NCBI GenBank assembly: GCA_009773665.1
Contig: WSYE01000003.1
Coordinates: 1 to 64,000 of the forward strand
Origin: Desulfovibrionaceae bacterium
GTDB lineage: Bacteria > Desulfobacterota > Desulfovibrionia > Desulfovibrionales > Desulfovibrionaceae
DNA length: 64,000 nucleotides
Reading direction: 5' to 3'
Positions 1 through 8,891 of the stretch are shown piece by piece (position 1 is the stretch's first letter; every line of letters begins with the position of its first letter). The position numbers and the translations under genes were made by a program. The notes beneath the pieces were generated by a model. It had not been told where the DNA came from, did no database searches, and was given only the letters and a program-made list of their open reading frames with translations.

Positions 1-100
1 GCCCGCCAGGACACGGACGAGACAGCACCCGCCCCCGCCCCCCCACCTTCCCGACAAACAAATCTTGCCAAATTCGTCGTGCCAAACTATACGCAATGTC

Positions 101-502
101 ATGCCCACCAAGACACCCCTCACCCCTTACACGCTACAAACCGCGACAGGTTTCCCGTCACCGGCACAGGACTACATCGACCAGCGCCTGGACCTGAACC
201 AGCTCCTGGTGCGCAACGCCCCGGCCACGTTCTACATGCGTGTGCAGGGCGACTCCATGCGCGGCGCGGGCATCGCATCCGGGGATCTGCTGGTGGTGGA
301 CCGCTCCGTCCAGGCGCGTCCGGGCAGCGTGGTGGTGGCCTGCCTGGATGGAGAGTTGGCGGTCAGGCGTCTCAAGCGCGGCAAGGCCGGGCTGGTCCTG
401 TCTGCGGAGGACGGCGGCGAGCCTGTCGCGTTGCACGAGGCATCCCAGGCGGAAGTGTGGGGCGTGGCCACGCATGTCATCCATGCGCTCACGCGGGGCT
501 GA
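101..502 (+). CDS. umuD: UmuD-like DNA polymerase V accessory subunit (S24 fold)
   Basis: This is the partner of the UmuC polymerase that follows. Residues 17-29 match the UmuD region GFPSPAxDY and DLNQLL is also conserved. The catalytic serine is present in GDSM, near residue 53. Two departures stand out. The residue before the cleavage-site glycine is Thr (ATGFPSP) instead of the usual Cys or Ala. The position of the catalytic lysine (TVKKL in E. coli UmuD) is Arg in AVRRL. The arm before the glycine is only 16 residues, shorter than the 24 of E. coli. An in-frame TTG at 65 would add 12 residues, but ATG at 101 gives the normal length (133 aa). The stop lies one base before the umuC ATG, so the two are surely co-transcribed. 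The family call is firm; self-cleavage is doubtful. Confidence 0.9.
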   Translation: MPTKTPLTPYTLQTATGFPSPAQDYIDQRLDLNQLLVRNAPATFYMRVQGDSMRGAGIASGDLLVVDRSVQARPGSVVVACLDGELAVRRLKRGKAGLVLSAEDGGEPVALHEASQAEVWGVATHVIHALTRG

Positions 503-503
503 C

Positions 504-1724
504 ATGAAGCTGGCGCTGATGGACTGCAACAATTTCTACGCCTCCTGCGAACGCGCCTTTGCGCCGCATCTGGTCGGGCGGCCCGTGGTGGTGCTCTCCA
601 ACAACGACGGCTGCGTTATCGCCCGCTCGCAGGAGGCCAAGGACCTGGGCGTCCCCATGGGCGCGCCGGAGTTCAAGTGCCGCGCTCTGTTCAAACACCA
701 CGGCATTGCCGTGTTTTCGTCGAACTACGCCCTCTACGGCGACATGTCCGCGCGGGTGATGGCCGTGGCCGGGGGGATGTCCCCGCGCATGGAGGTCTAT
801 TCCATCGACGAGGCGTTCCTGGACCTGACGGGCCTTGAGCGCCCCGAGGACCATGCCAGACTTGTGTGCGAGACGGTGAAGCGCTGCACCGGCATCCCGG
901 TGTCCATCGGCATCGGCCCCACCAAGACCCTGGCCAAGCTCGCCAACAAGCTGGCCAAAAGAGATCGGAGTATGGGGGGCGTGCTGGATTTGCCCGAGGG
1001 CCTTGAGCGCGAGGCGTTGCTCGGGCGGACGGAGATACGCGACGTGTGGGGCATCGGGCCGCGCCACGGCAAACGGCTGATCGAGCGCGGCGTGCGCACT
1101 GCGCTCGATTTTTGCCGCCTTCCGCGCGAGGTCGTACTGAAAAGCATGACGGTGACGGGACTGCACACCTGGCTGGAGTTGCGCGGTGTCCCCTGTATCA
1201 GCCTGGACGGCGTGGGGAAATCAAAAAAGGCCATCGTGTCCTCGCGGTCCTTCGGGCGTCCGGTGGAGAGCATAGAGGACCTGCGCGAGGCCCTGAGCCA
1301 TTACGCCGCGCTGGCCGCAGGAAAGCTGCGCGCCCAGAAGGGGCAGGCTGCGTCGCTCCAGGTGTGGCTGGAGACCAACTCGTTTGTCGAGGGTGACCCG
1401 CAATACACCGCCGGGCAAAGCGTGGGGCTCAGTCCGGCCACCGCGCACACCACGCGCATCGTGCGCGCCGCGCTTGAGGTGCTGGAGCGCATCTACCGTC
1501 CGGGCTACCGCTACAAAAAGGCGGGGGTGATGCTCACCGGCATCGAGGCGACGGCCACGGCCCAGCTCTCGCTGCTGGACGTGTCCGAAGCGGCGGAAGA
1601 ACATGCTGGCCGGGGAGGTCGCCTGATGGACGCCATGGACCGGGTGAATGCCAAATGGGGCAGGGAGACGCTGTTCCCGGCGTCGGCGGGCATCGCGCGC
1701 CCCTGGGGCATGCGCCAAAAATGA
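504..1724 (+). CDS. umuC: UmuC, Y-family translesion DNA polymerase (Pol V catalytic subunit)
   Basis: A 406-residue Y-family polymerase that copies past DNA lesions at the cost of errors. The N-terminus carries the metal-binding aspartate in MDCNNFYASCE. The second acidic pair is in YSIDEAFLDLTG near residue 100. SIGIGPTKTLAKLANKLAK is the fingers/palm signature, and a helix-hairpin-helix follows in VWGIGPRHGKRLIERG. The C-terminal part fits the UmuC-specific domain and the length is close to E. coli UmuC (422 aa). The start is ATG 504, directly after the umuD stop. Longer frames reading back into umuD are shadows. No LexA-type operator is evident in the 100 bases upstream of umuD, so SOS control cannot be shown here. 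Confidence 0.97.
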   Translation: MKLALMDCNNFYASCERAFAPHLVGRPVVVLSNNDGCVIARSQEAKDLGVPMGAPEFKCRALFKHHGIAVFSSNYALYGDMSARVMAVAGGMSPRMEVYSIDEAFLDLTGLERPEDHARLVCETVKRCTGIPVSIGIGPTKTLAKLANKLAKRDRSMGGVLDLPEGLEREALLGRTEIRDVWGIGPRHGKRLIERGVRTALDFCRLPREVVLKSMTVTGLHTWLELRGVPCISLDGVGKSKKAIVSSRSFGRPVESIEDLREALSHYAALAAGKLRAQKGQAASLQVWLETNSFVEGDPQYTAGQSVGLSPATAHTTRIVRAALEVLERIYRPGYRYKKAGVMLTGIEATATAQLSLLDVSEAAEEHAGRGGRLMDAMDRVNAKWGRETLFPASAGIARPWGMRQK

Positions 1725-1763
1725 AGTAAGGGGGAAGGGATTTCATCCTCAAAAGGAGTTCCC

Positions 1764-2279
1764 ATGAAACCCAAAGCACTTATCGTTTCAGCTGATGCAT
1801 TTGAAGATTCGGAGCTGCTCTACCCCTATTACCGCCTTCAGGAAGCCGGGTACCAGGTGGACCTCGCCGCACCCAAAGCCGGAACCATCACCGGCAAGAA
1901 CGGGTACACCTTCACCGCCAACCTCTCCCTGGCCGACGTGGAAGACGCGGGGTCCTGCGGATACAAACTGCTGCTCCTGCCCGGCGGCAAAGCACCCGAG
2001 GCCCTGAAGGCCATCCCCAAAGCCCTGGACATCGCCAGGGACTTCGCAGGGTCCGGCGCGCCCATCGCGGCCATCTGCCACGGCCCCCAGGTGCTGGCCG
2101 CAGCAGGCCTGCTGCGCGGGCGCAAGGCCACCTGCTACAAGAGCGTGGCCGAAGAGATCACCGCTGCCGGAGCCCTCTACGAGGACTCCGAGACCGTGGT
2201 GGACAAGAATCTGGTCACCGCCCGGCAGCCCTCGGACCTTCCGGCTTTCATGCGCGCGGTCATGACAATGATCGGCTAA
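1764..2279 (+). CDS. DJ-1/PfpI family protein (protease I / deglycase type)
   Basis: A 171-residue single-domain protein of the DJ-1/PfpI superfamily. The nucleophile elbow AICHGP holds the expected cysteine near residue 108, and the acidic partner lies in AFEDSELLYP near residue 13. The family includes protein and nucleotide deglycases and stress proteins; most PfpI-like members act on glyoxal-derived damage, but the substrate cannot be read from the sequence. Start ATG 1764 has a strong AAAAGGAG seven bases upstream. The gene stands alone between umuC and a 14-bp inverted repeat. Confidence 0.9.
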   Translation: MKPKALIVSADAFEDSELLYPYYRLQEAGYQVDLAAPKAGTITGKNGYTFTANLSLADVEDAGSCGYKLLLLPGGKAPEALKAIPKALDIARDFAGSGAPIAAICHGPQVLAAAGLLRGRKATCYKSVAEEITAAGALYEDSETVVDKNLVTARQPSDLPAFMRAVMTMIG

Positions 2280-2362
2280 AACACCCCGTGTAGTCTGCGA
2301 CTCGGCAAACATCTGATGTCTCGTCCTGGAAATACATGCATAGGTTTTTCAGGGACACGTAT

Positions 2363-2406
2363 GCGCGGCGCGGTCGCGAGAACCTGGGTCTCCGACCGCG
2401 CCGCGC
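2363..2406. repeat. 14-bp perfect inverted repeat, probable hairpin
   Basis: The arms GCGCGGCGCGGTCG (2363-2376) and CGACCGCGCCGCGC (2393-2406) are exactly complementary with a 16-base loop. It lies between the PfpI gene and the DUF362 gene. There is no T-tract, so it is not a classical intrinsic terminator, but such a stem could end or stabilise the upstream transcript. Confidence 0.6.
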
Positions 2407-2444
2407 CACTACACGTCCGGCGGCTTTGTGTGTAGTCTGAGGCC

Positions 2445-3371
2445 ATGAGCCGCAACGTCTCTCTCGATCACGCGCCGGATTATGAAAGTCCCGGCCTGGA
2501 CGCCGCCATTGGGCGGCTGCTGGAACAGGCCGGGTGCCGCCCGTCGCGCGGGCAGCGCGTCCTGGTAAAGCCCAACCTGGTGGCCCCGTCCAATCCGGGC
2601 CTGACCTGCACGCGCCCCGAGGTAGTGCGCGCTGCCTGCCGCTATCTGACAGATTTCGGCGCGCAGATACTGGTAGGGGACTCCCCGGCCTTCGGAACCG
2701 GGCGCATCGTGGCCCGAAGCTGCGGCCTGGACAAGGCCCTTGCCGGGCTGCCCGTCAGGCTCGTCAATTTCACGCGCCCCCGGCAGCTGCCGCTCACTCT
2801 GGGCGGCTCCATCGGCGTGGCCTCGCTGGCGCTGGACGCGGATCTTCTGGTGAACATCCCGCGCTTCAAAGTGCACGACCAGATGCTCCTGACTCTGGCC
2901 GTGAAGAACACATTCGGCTGCGTCACCGGATTCCGAAAAGCCCTGGCGCATCAGGTGCATGGCGAGAAGGGCACGCGCTTCGAGAGCATGATCATGGACG
3001 TGTGCCGGGCCATGCCTCCCTCGGCGAGCCTGATCGACGGCGTGGTGGCCATGCACGTCAGCGGCCCGGCCACCGGCAAACCGTATGCGCTGGGACTCCT
3101 GGGCGCTGCGGCAAACCCCGTTGACCTGGACTGCGCCCTGCACGCGGTGCTGGGGCTCACACCGGACGCCACGCCGCTTGGGCGCGAGGCCGTACGGCGC
3201 GGCCTGACCGGAGACGTCTCGTATCCGCTGAAATGTCCGCAAGATTTTCCGGCTGAAGGGTTCGTGCTGCCCGCCGCTCTGGCCAACGTGGCCTTCAAGC
3301 CCGTGCGCTTCGTGAAGGGGCGGATCAAAAGCCTGTGCGTGCGCCTGACCGGGGAGAGCAAGAAGAGGTAA
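2445..3371 (+). CDS. DUF362 domain-containing protein
   Basis: A 308-residue protein that fits the DUF362 family throughout: VLVKPNLV near residue 42, GDSPAFGTG near 84, and PRFKVHDQMLLTLAVKN followed by GCVTGFRKALAH around 140-170. In many anaerobes this domain is fused to a ferredoxin domain or sits beside iron-sulfur proteins. Here there is no Cys-rich ferredoxin part, so this is the stand-alone form. No biochemical role is established for it. Start ATG 2445 has GAGG just upstream. The gene is followed within 70 bases by hypF on the same strand. Confidence 0.85.
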   Translation: MSRNVSLDHAPDYESPGLDAAIGRLLEQAGCRPSRGQRVLVKPNLVAPSNPGLTCTRPEVVRAACRYLTDFGAQILVGDSPAFGTGRIVARSCGLDKALAGLPVRLVNFTRPRQLPLTLGGSIGVASLALDADLLVNIPRFKVHDQMLLTLAVKNTFGCVTGFRKALAHQVHGEKGTRFESMIMDVCRAMPPSASLIDGVVAMHVSGPATGKPYALGLLGAAANPVDLDCALHAVLGLTPDATPLGREAVRRGLTGDVSYPLKCPQDFPAEGFVLPAALANVAFKPVRFVKGRIKSLCVRLTGESKKR

Positions 3372-3441
3372 CGCGGCGCAGGCTCAGGCGTTTCCAGACA
3401 CCCTTTCCTATCCCCTGGTGATGCGCTATATTGCACGGAGT

Positions 3442-5765
3442 ATGTCTGCCAGCCAACGTGAACGCCATGTGGTCGTGGGCCGCGTCCAGGGCGTGGGATT
3501 TCGGCCCTTCGTCTATCGCCTCGCCAGGGAGCACGCCCTTTCCGGCTACGTGCTGAACGCGCCGGAAGGCGTGGTCATCGAGGTGCAGGGTCCGCCTGAA
3601 CGTCTCGCGCGATTCGCCACGGACCTCATCGATACCCTGCCGCCGCTGGCCATGATCGTGGAACACTCCTGCGAGAGCGTCCCCTTCTGCCCGGACGACG
3701 ACGGCGGGGAGTTCGCCATCCGCAAGAGTACGGCAGGGGTCGGACACCATGTGCTGGTAAGCCCGGACATGGCCACCTGCCCGGACTGCCTGGCGGACAT
3801 GGCCGACCCAGCCAACCGCCGCCACCGCTACCCGTTCACCAACTGCACCAACTGCGGTCCGCGCTACACCATCACCCAAAGCCTGCCCTACGATAGGCAC
3901 GCCACGTCCATGGCCTGCTTCCCCCTGTGCGAGGCCTGCCGCGCCGAATACGAAGACCCGCTGGACCGCCGATTCCACGCCCAGCCCAACGCCTGCCCGG
4001 TCTGCGGCCCCAGGCTCTGGCTGACCGACCGCCACGGCAAGACCCTGGCCGAAGGCGCGAAGGCCATGGCCCGCGCGGCCAAGGCCTTGCGAGGCGGCAA
4101 AATTCTGGCTCTCAAGGGCCTGGGCGGTTTTCATCTGGCTGCAGACGCCGCCAACCATGCGGCAGTGGCCGAACTGCGTCGCCGCAAGAAACGCCCCGCC
4201 AAGCCGCTGGCCGTCATGACGGCCGACCTGGAGATGCTCTCAAGGCTGGCGCATGTCTCGCCGGACGAAGCAGCGCTGCTCACCGGGCGCGAACGCCCCA
4301 TCGTGCTGGTGACCATGAAACCCGGCACGGGGCTCTCCCCCGACATTTCACCGGACACGGACCAGTTGGGGGCCATGCTGCCCTACACCCCGCTGCACCA
4401 CGTACTGCTGGCCGCCCTGCGCGAGGCCCAGCCTGACGGAGAGGACGCTCTGGCCGCCCTGGTGATGACCAGCGGCAACCTGAGCTCCGAGCCCATCTCG
4501 CTGGGCAACCGGGAGGCGTTGTCGCGCCTGGGTTCGCTGGCCGATTTCTTCCTGCTGCACGACCGGGCAGCGTGGTGCGCGTGCTGCACCCGGAAGGCGG
4601 CACGCCGGGACTCCAGTTCCTGCGCCGGGCCAGGGGGTTCACGCCTTCCCCCATATTTTTGCCGTCCAAAGGTCCCTGCGTTCTTGGAGTCGGCCCGGAA
4701 CTCAAGAACACGGTGTGCCTCACCAAGGGTGACCAAGCCTTCGTGAGCCAGCACATCGGAGACATGCAGAACATGGAGACCGCCGCCTTTCACAAAGAGG
4801 TCATCGAACACCTGGAGCGCATCCTCCAGGTGCGCCCCGAGGCCGTGGTGGCGGACCTGCACCCGGATTACCTCTCCACCCGCTACGCCCTGGAGGAGTC
4901 CGGTCTGCCGGTGCTCCGGCTGCAACATCATTACGCCCACATCCTGGCGGTGATGGCCGAGAAGGGGTTGATGGAGCCCGTGGTGGGGCTGGCCCTGGAC
5001 GGCTCGGGCTACGGCGAAGACAGGACCATCTGGGGCGGCGAATTTCTCTATGTGGACCCGGTGCGCCTGGAATTCAAGCGGCTGGCGCACTTCGCGCACA
5101 TGCGCCTGCCCGGCGGCGAGGCCGCCATCCGCCAGCCCTGGCGTCTGGCCGTGGCGGCCCTGTGCGCCCTGGGTCGCGATCCCCTGGCCGAAGGCTGGCC
5201 CTGGCTCAAAGGCAGGGAGCAGGCGGCGGGGCTTGTGCGCACCATGCTGGACAAAGGTCTGAACAGCCCTCTGACCAGCAGCTGCGGACGCCTGTTCGAT
5301 GCAGTGAGCGCCTTGATCGGCGAATGTCCCGAGATCAGCTACGAAGGGCAGGCGGCCATCAGGCTGGAGCATATCCAGACCCCTGACGAGATGGGGAGCT
5401 ACGACTGCGGGGCTCTTACCAGAGGAGAGGACGGCGCTGCGTTGGTCTTCGATTCTTTGTCCCTGGTTGCCCAGGCGGCGGACGACATCCTTCGCGGGAC
5501 CCTGCCTGGGGTGGTCAGCAGCCGATTCCATAACGGATTGTCAAGGGGGCTTGCCCAGGCCGCCGCAACTCTCTGCAAACTGACAGGTACGCGCCAAGTT
5601 ACACTCAGTGGGGGAGTATTTTCAAATAAAACGCTTTCCCGAACGCTCCCCGGTGCACTTTCATTCCATTCACTTACACCACATATGCATCAGCACACCC
5701 CTCCTGGGGACGGATGCATATCCCTCGGGCAGGCATTCTTTGGACAACTCACTCTTCCCAAGTAA
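3442..5765 (+). pseudogene. hypF: hypF, [NiFe]-hydrogenase maturation carbamoyltransferase, frameshifted
   Basis: HypF makes the cyanide ligands of [NiFe] hydrogenase from carbamoyl phosphate. All expected domains are present but in two frames. The first frame (to a stop at 4746) holds an acylphosphatase-like domain (GRVQGVGFRPFVYR), two C4 zinc fingers (CPDCL..CTNCG and CEAC..CPVCG), and most of a YrdC-like domain ending at FFLLHDR. The second frame, from about 4567, continues with SVVRV, LRRARGF and the Kae1-like domain (HHYAHILAVMAE, LALDGSGYGEDRTIWGGE, SGGVFSN). Between HDR and SVVRV the family has about eight residues including a D-D pair; here only two bases remain. The gene thus carries a net frameshift and a small deletion in the YrdC-like domain. 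A sequencing error could explain the frameshift but not easily the missing residues. ATG 3421 is an alternative start. Confidence 0.85.
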
Positions 5766-6275
5766 GAAGCATCAGCCTGTTGGCCCCCCTCCCCCGCCAA
5801 ACCGCTCCCGATTCGCCCTACTGATGCGGGTTACTGCATTCTCTTCATATAATACATTATCTCCTCCTAAAGTCCGTCCACACTAGGTTTATTAGCACTT
5901 TATCTCCTTTTTAAAGAGAGAGTTACGAGGATTCCGCACAAAAAAGGAGGGAAACCCTACTTTTTTGACTTGCGTTCTCCCGAAGGCCCTATATATACAA
6001 TGTTACGCCAAGTCGCGACTCTGGTTCTGCAACATGCCCTTTGTACGGGATACTTTTGCGGTCGCCGATTTCTCTTTGGGGATAAGGCCAAGCGGCTTGG
6101 ACGCTTTCGCGACCCCCTGCGGTTCGAGTACAGAGGCTCGACCGTAATAGATGTGTAAGTTGTCCCCATGTGACCCGCCTTCGGCAGGCCAGTCGTCCCC
6201 CCGAAGAACCGGGTCCGGGGTTCGCGCCATTAAACGGAGCGCCCCAGGACTTAGCCCGGGGCCATGAGGTGAATC
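5766..6275. other. Long intergenic/leader region before CI-like regulator
   Basis: This 510-base stretch has no convincing gene. It is more AT-rich than the flanks, has a poly-A/poly-T section around 5938-5967, and carries the promoter listed separately. If that promoter is real, the regulator mRNA has a leader of about 270 bases. Short frames inside it (for example 5970-6158) lack ribosome sites and family resemblance. Confidence 0.5.
5966..5996 (+). promoter_or_regulatory. Candidate sigma-70 promoter upstream of the CI-like regulator
   Basis: A -35 match TTGACT at 5966-5971 is followed after 19 bases by TATATA at 5991-5996. The spacing is slightly long. It is the best promoter-like pair in the gap and points toward the regulator at 6276. 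Confidence 0.45.
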
Positions 6276-6959
6276 ATGTACAACGCATTCGACGAAGCAC
6301 TTGAACGCATCAAGCGGGCCACCGGCGCCCGCACCCAGGTCGATCTGGCGGCAATCCTTGGAATCAGGCAGTCCAGCATTTCCGACGCCAAGCGCCGCCA
6401 GTCCATCCCCGCCGACTGGCTGCTCAAGCTGTACCGCAGCCACGGCCTCAACCCTGACTGGGTTACCACCGGCGAAGCGCCCCAGGTGCTGCGAGAAGGC
6501 CTTGCCCTTCCTGTCGGCCTCATGGAGACCGGGTCCGGCTACGCCTCGGACAAGCCCAAGTCCCGCCAGGTTCCCGTCAGCGCCATGACCGGAGTGACCT
6601 ACGACTCCGAAAAGGGCGTCCTGGAAGAAAAGCCCATCGAGATGCTGGCCATCCCTGAATCGTTCGCGTGTCCCGGCCTGACCGTCTTCAAGATGGAGCA
6701 GCAGGACATGGAGCCGATCATCCGCCGAGGCGGCTACATCGGAATAAACAAGGACCAGAAGCAGCTGCGTTCCGGCGAAGCCTTCGCCGTGGTGCTCCCC
6801 CATGAAGGACTGGTCATCCGCAGGCTCATCAACGACTTCGAAAAGGACGAGATCATCCTTCGCTCGGAGAATTCCAGCGCGACCGGACAGTCTCTTCCCG
6901 CATCCGCTGTCATCGGCAAGATCGTCGGTCGCGTCTGGTGGGTTCTGCAGGAACTGTAG
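6276..6959 (+). CDS. CI-like transcriptional regulator with inactive S24 domain
   Basis: A 227-residue phage-repressor-type protein. The N-terminal helix-turn-helix covers residues 5-60, with the recognition part IRQSSISDAKRR and the conserved IPADW. The C-terminal half has the S24/LexA fold (VFKMEQQDMEPIIRRGGYIGI; AVVLPHEGLVIRRL). The position of the catalytic serine (GDSM in LexA) reads QQDM, and the catalytic lysine position is Arg in VIRRL, so self-cleavage is not expected. It may instead sense a ligand or another protein. GAGGTG precedes ATG 6276. A clear terminator follows. A paralogue sits 230 bases downstream. Confidence 0.85.
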   Translation: MYNAFDEALERIKRATGARTQVDLAAILGIRQSSISDAKRRQSIPADWLLKLYRSHGLNPDWVTTGEAPQVLREGLALPVGLMETGSGYASDKPKSRQVPVSAMTGVTYDSEKGVLEEKPIEMLAIPESFACPGLTVFKMEQQDMEPIIRRGGYIGINKDQKQLRSGEAFAVVLPHEGLVIRRLINDFEKDEIILRSENSSATGQSLPASAVIGKIVGRVWWVLQEL

Positions 6960-6981
6960 ACCGCCTCTCCTGTCCGTCCTG

Positions 6982-7020
6982 AGGCCGCTCCCAACAGGGG
7001 GGCGGCCTTTTTATTTTTTT
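6982..7020 (+). terminator. Intrinsic terminator of the first CI-like regulator
   Basis: The stem AGGCCGCTCCC / GGGGGCGGCCT with an ACA-type loop contains one G-U pair and is followed by a run of T from 7008. Confidence 0.9.
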
Positions 7021-7186
7021 CGCAAAATGAATATCACTATGCCTACGCGACCCCGTTACGAACATCTATATAGCCTCTTGTTATTAGTTGCGCAGCATTG
7101 AAAAAGAAGCATTGCGGTCAGAAAACCATGATGATAGTCTTTGCGTTAGCTTTACTCGATATAGACTGACAAATGGAGTTTGGCCG

Positions 7187-7810
7187 ATGTCCACCTCTTC
7201 GCCCAGCGACGAAAAATTCCATGAGCCGGAGAGGTCCTCCGCATCCGCTTTCCAAGCAGGTTTCGAGCGCCTGAGAACCACCCTCGGCTTCAAAAATCAA
7301 AAAGAACTGGCCGACATCCTGGAGATCAGGCAGTCGAGCATCTCCGACGCAAAGCGTCGCGACGTCATCCCGGCGGATTGGGCCATAAAGCTCTTGCGCA
7401 AGGAGCGCATCAACCCGCACTGGATATACGTCGGGCTGCACCCTGTGCGCATCGGGGACCAGGAGTGCGCCCCGTGCAGCGAATTTTCTCCAGGACAGTC
7501 CTCATTTCTGCAACAATTCGCGACACAATCACTCTCCATCATCGTCATGCAGGACGCCTCCATGGAACCTGAAATTCCCCGCGATTCCCACGTGGGCATC
7601 AACACCGACAACCGGGAGCTTGTCAGCGGTGCGCTCTACGGTGTGAAACTCCCCTATGAGGGATTCACGGTTCGCAGAATCCTGACCGCTGGCAACCGCA
7701 AAGCCACCCTGCGCGCGGCAACCCCCTCCATACCGGCCATCATGCTGGACCACTCCAAACTGGAGTCAATCATCCACGGACGAGCCGTCTGGCTCAAGAC
7801 CTGCCCCTGA
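7187..7810 (+). CDS. CI-like transcriptional regulator, paralogue of the upstream gene
   Basis: A 207-residue protein with the same layout as its neighbour: helix-turn-helix (IRQSSISDAKRRDVIPADW, residues 45-65) and an S24-like C-terminal domain (MQDASMEPEI; LPYEGFTVRRIL). Here the serine of the S-M-E-P motif is kept, but the lysine position is again Arg (TVRRI), so proteolysis is still doubtful. Start ATG 7187 has TGGAG eight bases upstream; the frame extends further back to 7088 without support. The shared IRQSSISDAKRR and IPADW motifs show duplication of a regulator type common in this bacterial group. The target genes are unknown. Confidence 0.82.
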   Translation: MSTSSPSDEKFHEPERSSASAFQAGFERLRTTLGFKNQKELADILEIRQSSISDAKRRDVIPADWAIKLLRKERINPHWIYVGLHPVRIGDQECAPCSEFSPGQSSFLQQFATQSLSIIVMQDASMEPEIPRDSHVGINTDNRELVSGALYGVKLPYEGFTVRRILTAGNRKATLRAATPSIPAIMLDHSKLESIIHGRAVWLKTCP

Positions 7811-7881
7811 AGCATCTCCGCCCAAGACAAACGTGAGCACTTCGACTATGCTTTCTCCCCGCACACGACGAGGGAGGAGCC

Positions 7882-8733
7882 ATGCCGAAAATGAAAATCA
7901 CCGCGCCCGACATCGCCGCCGCCAAGGGCCAGCGCAAGCTGGTGGTCATCACCGCCTACGACGCGGGACAGGCCGCCATAGCCGAAGCTGCCGGAGCGGA
8001 CATCCTGCTGGTTGGAGACTCGCTGGGGATGGTGGTGCTGGGCTACGAAGACACGGTGAGCGTCACCATGGAGCAGATGCTCCACCATGCCGGGGCGGTG
8101 GCCAGGGGAGCACGGCGCTCCCTAATCCTGGCGGACATGCCCTTTCTCTCCTATCAGGCGGACGTGGCCTCGGCGGTGACCAATGCAGGACGCATGCTCA
8201 AGGAAGCCCGCGCCCAGGCAGTGAAAGTGGAAGGTGGACAGGAGATCGTTCCCCAAATACGGGCCATCGTCCAGGCGGGAATTCCGGTGATGGGACATCT
8301 GGGTCTTACCCCGCAGCACGTGGCCGCGCTCGGGGGCTACAAAGTGCAGGCCCGCACGGCGCAGGCCGCAGCGATGCTCCTGGAAGACGCTCTGGCCCTG
8401 GCCGACGCAGGATGCTTCGCCGTGGTACTGGAGTGCGTGCCCTCGCCCGTGGCCGAGCTGGTCACCAGATCTATTCCCATCCCCACCATCGGCATCGGCG
8501 CTGGCCCGGACTGCGACGGTCAAGTGCTGGTCTTTCACGACCTGCTGGGGCTCTACGGAGATTTCAAGCCCCGGTTCGTAAAGCGTTACGCCGACCTGGG
8601 CGGCCTGGCCAGGGACGCGCTGGGACGTTTCGCGCAGGACGTCCGCGCCGGTACGTTCCCCACCAGAGAGCACAGCTTCGACATGGCGCCCGACGAACTG
8701 GAAAAGCTGGTGGGCGACAAGGCAAACTCCTGA
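7882..8733 (+). CDS. panB: 3-methyl-2-oxobutanoate hydroxymethyltransferase (ketopantoate synthesis)
   Basis: PanB transfers a hydroxymethyl group from methylenetetrahydrofolate to 2-oxoisovalerate, the first committed step of pantothenate and coenzyme A synthesis. The 283-residue length and all signatures match: VVITAYDAGQA, LLVGDSLGMVVLGYEDT, LADMPFLSY, VKVEGG, VMGHLGLTPQ and ECVPSPVAELVT. Metal and substrate ligands (the Asp in GDS, Asp in ADMP, Glu in KVEGG, Glu in LECVP) are present. GGAGG precedes ATG 7882. panC and panD are not adjacent here. Confidence 0.97.
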   Translation: MPKMKITAPDIAAAKGQRKLVVITAYDAGQAAIAEAAGADILLVGDSLGMVVLGYEDTVSVTMEQMLHHAGAVARGARRSLILADMPFLSYQADVASAVTNAGRMLKEARAQAVKVEGGQEIVPQIRAIVQAGIPVMGHLGLTPQHVAALGGYKVQARTAQAAAMLLEDALALADAGCFAVVLECVPSPVAELVTRSIPIPTIGIGAGPDCDGQVLVFHDLLGLYGDFKPRFVKRYADLGGLARDALGRFAQDVRAGTFPTREHSFDMAPDELEKLVGDKANS

Positions 8734-8891
8734 GGGACAACGTCGCAGCCGATCCGATCGGTTCCTGATCAGCGCACGCATGCTGCGCGGGTGAGCGCGT
8801 CCGTTCCGCCCGCGCCGAGAACTGCCTGCGTGCGGCATCAAACCGGCGCGACCAGAACAACACTCCTGCCGGAATCAGGCCCGGCGACCTA

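Noticed and set aside
1-100. SOS/LexA operator upstream of umuD
   Set aside because: I looked for CTGT-N8-ACAG-like or other dyads and saw none in the available 100 bases.
5957-6169. Short frames on both strands in the gap before the first regulator
   Set aside because: No ribosome sites, no recognisable sequence, and they overlap each other and the likely promoter.
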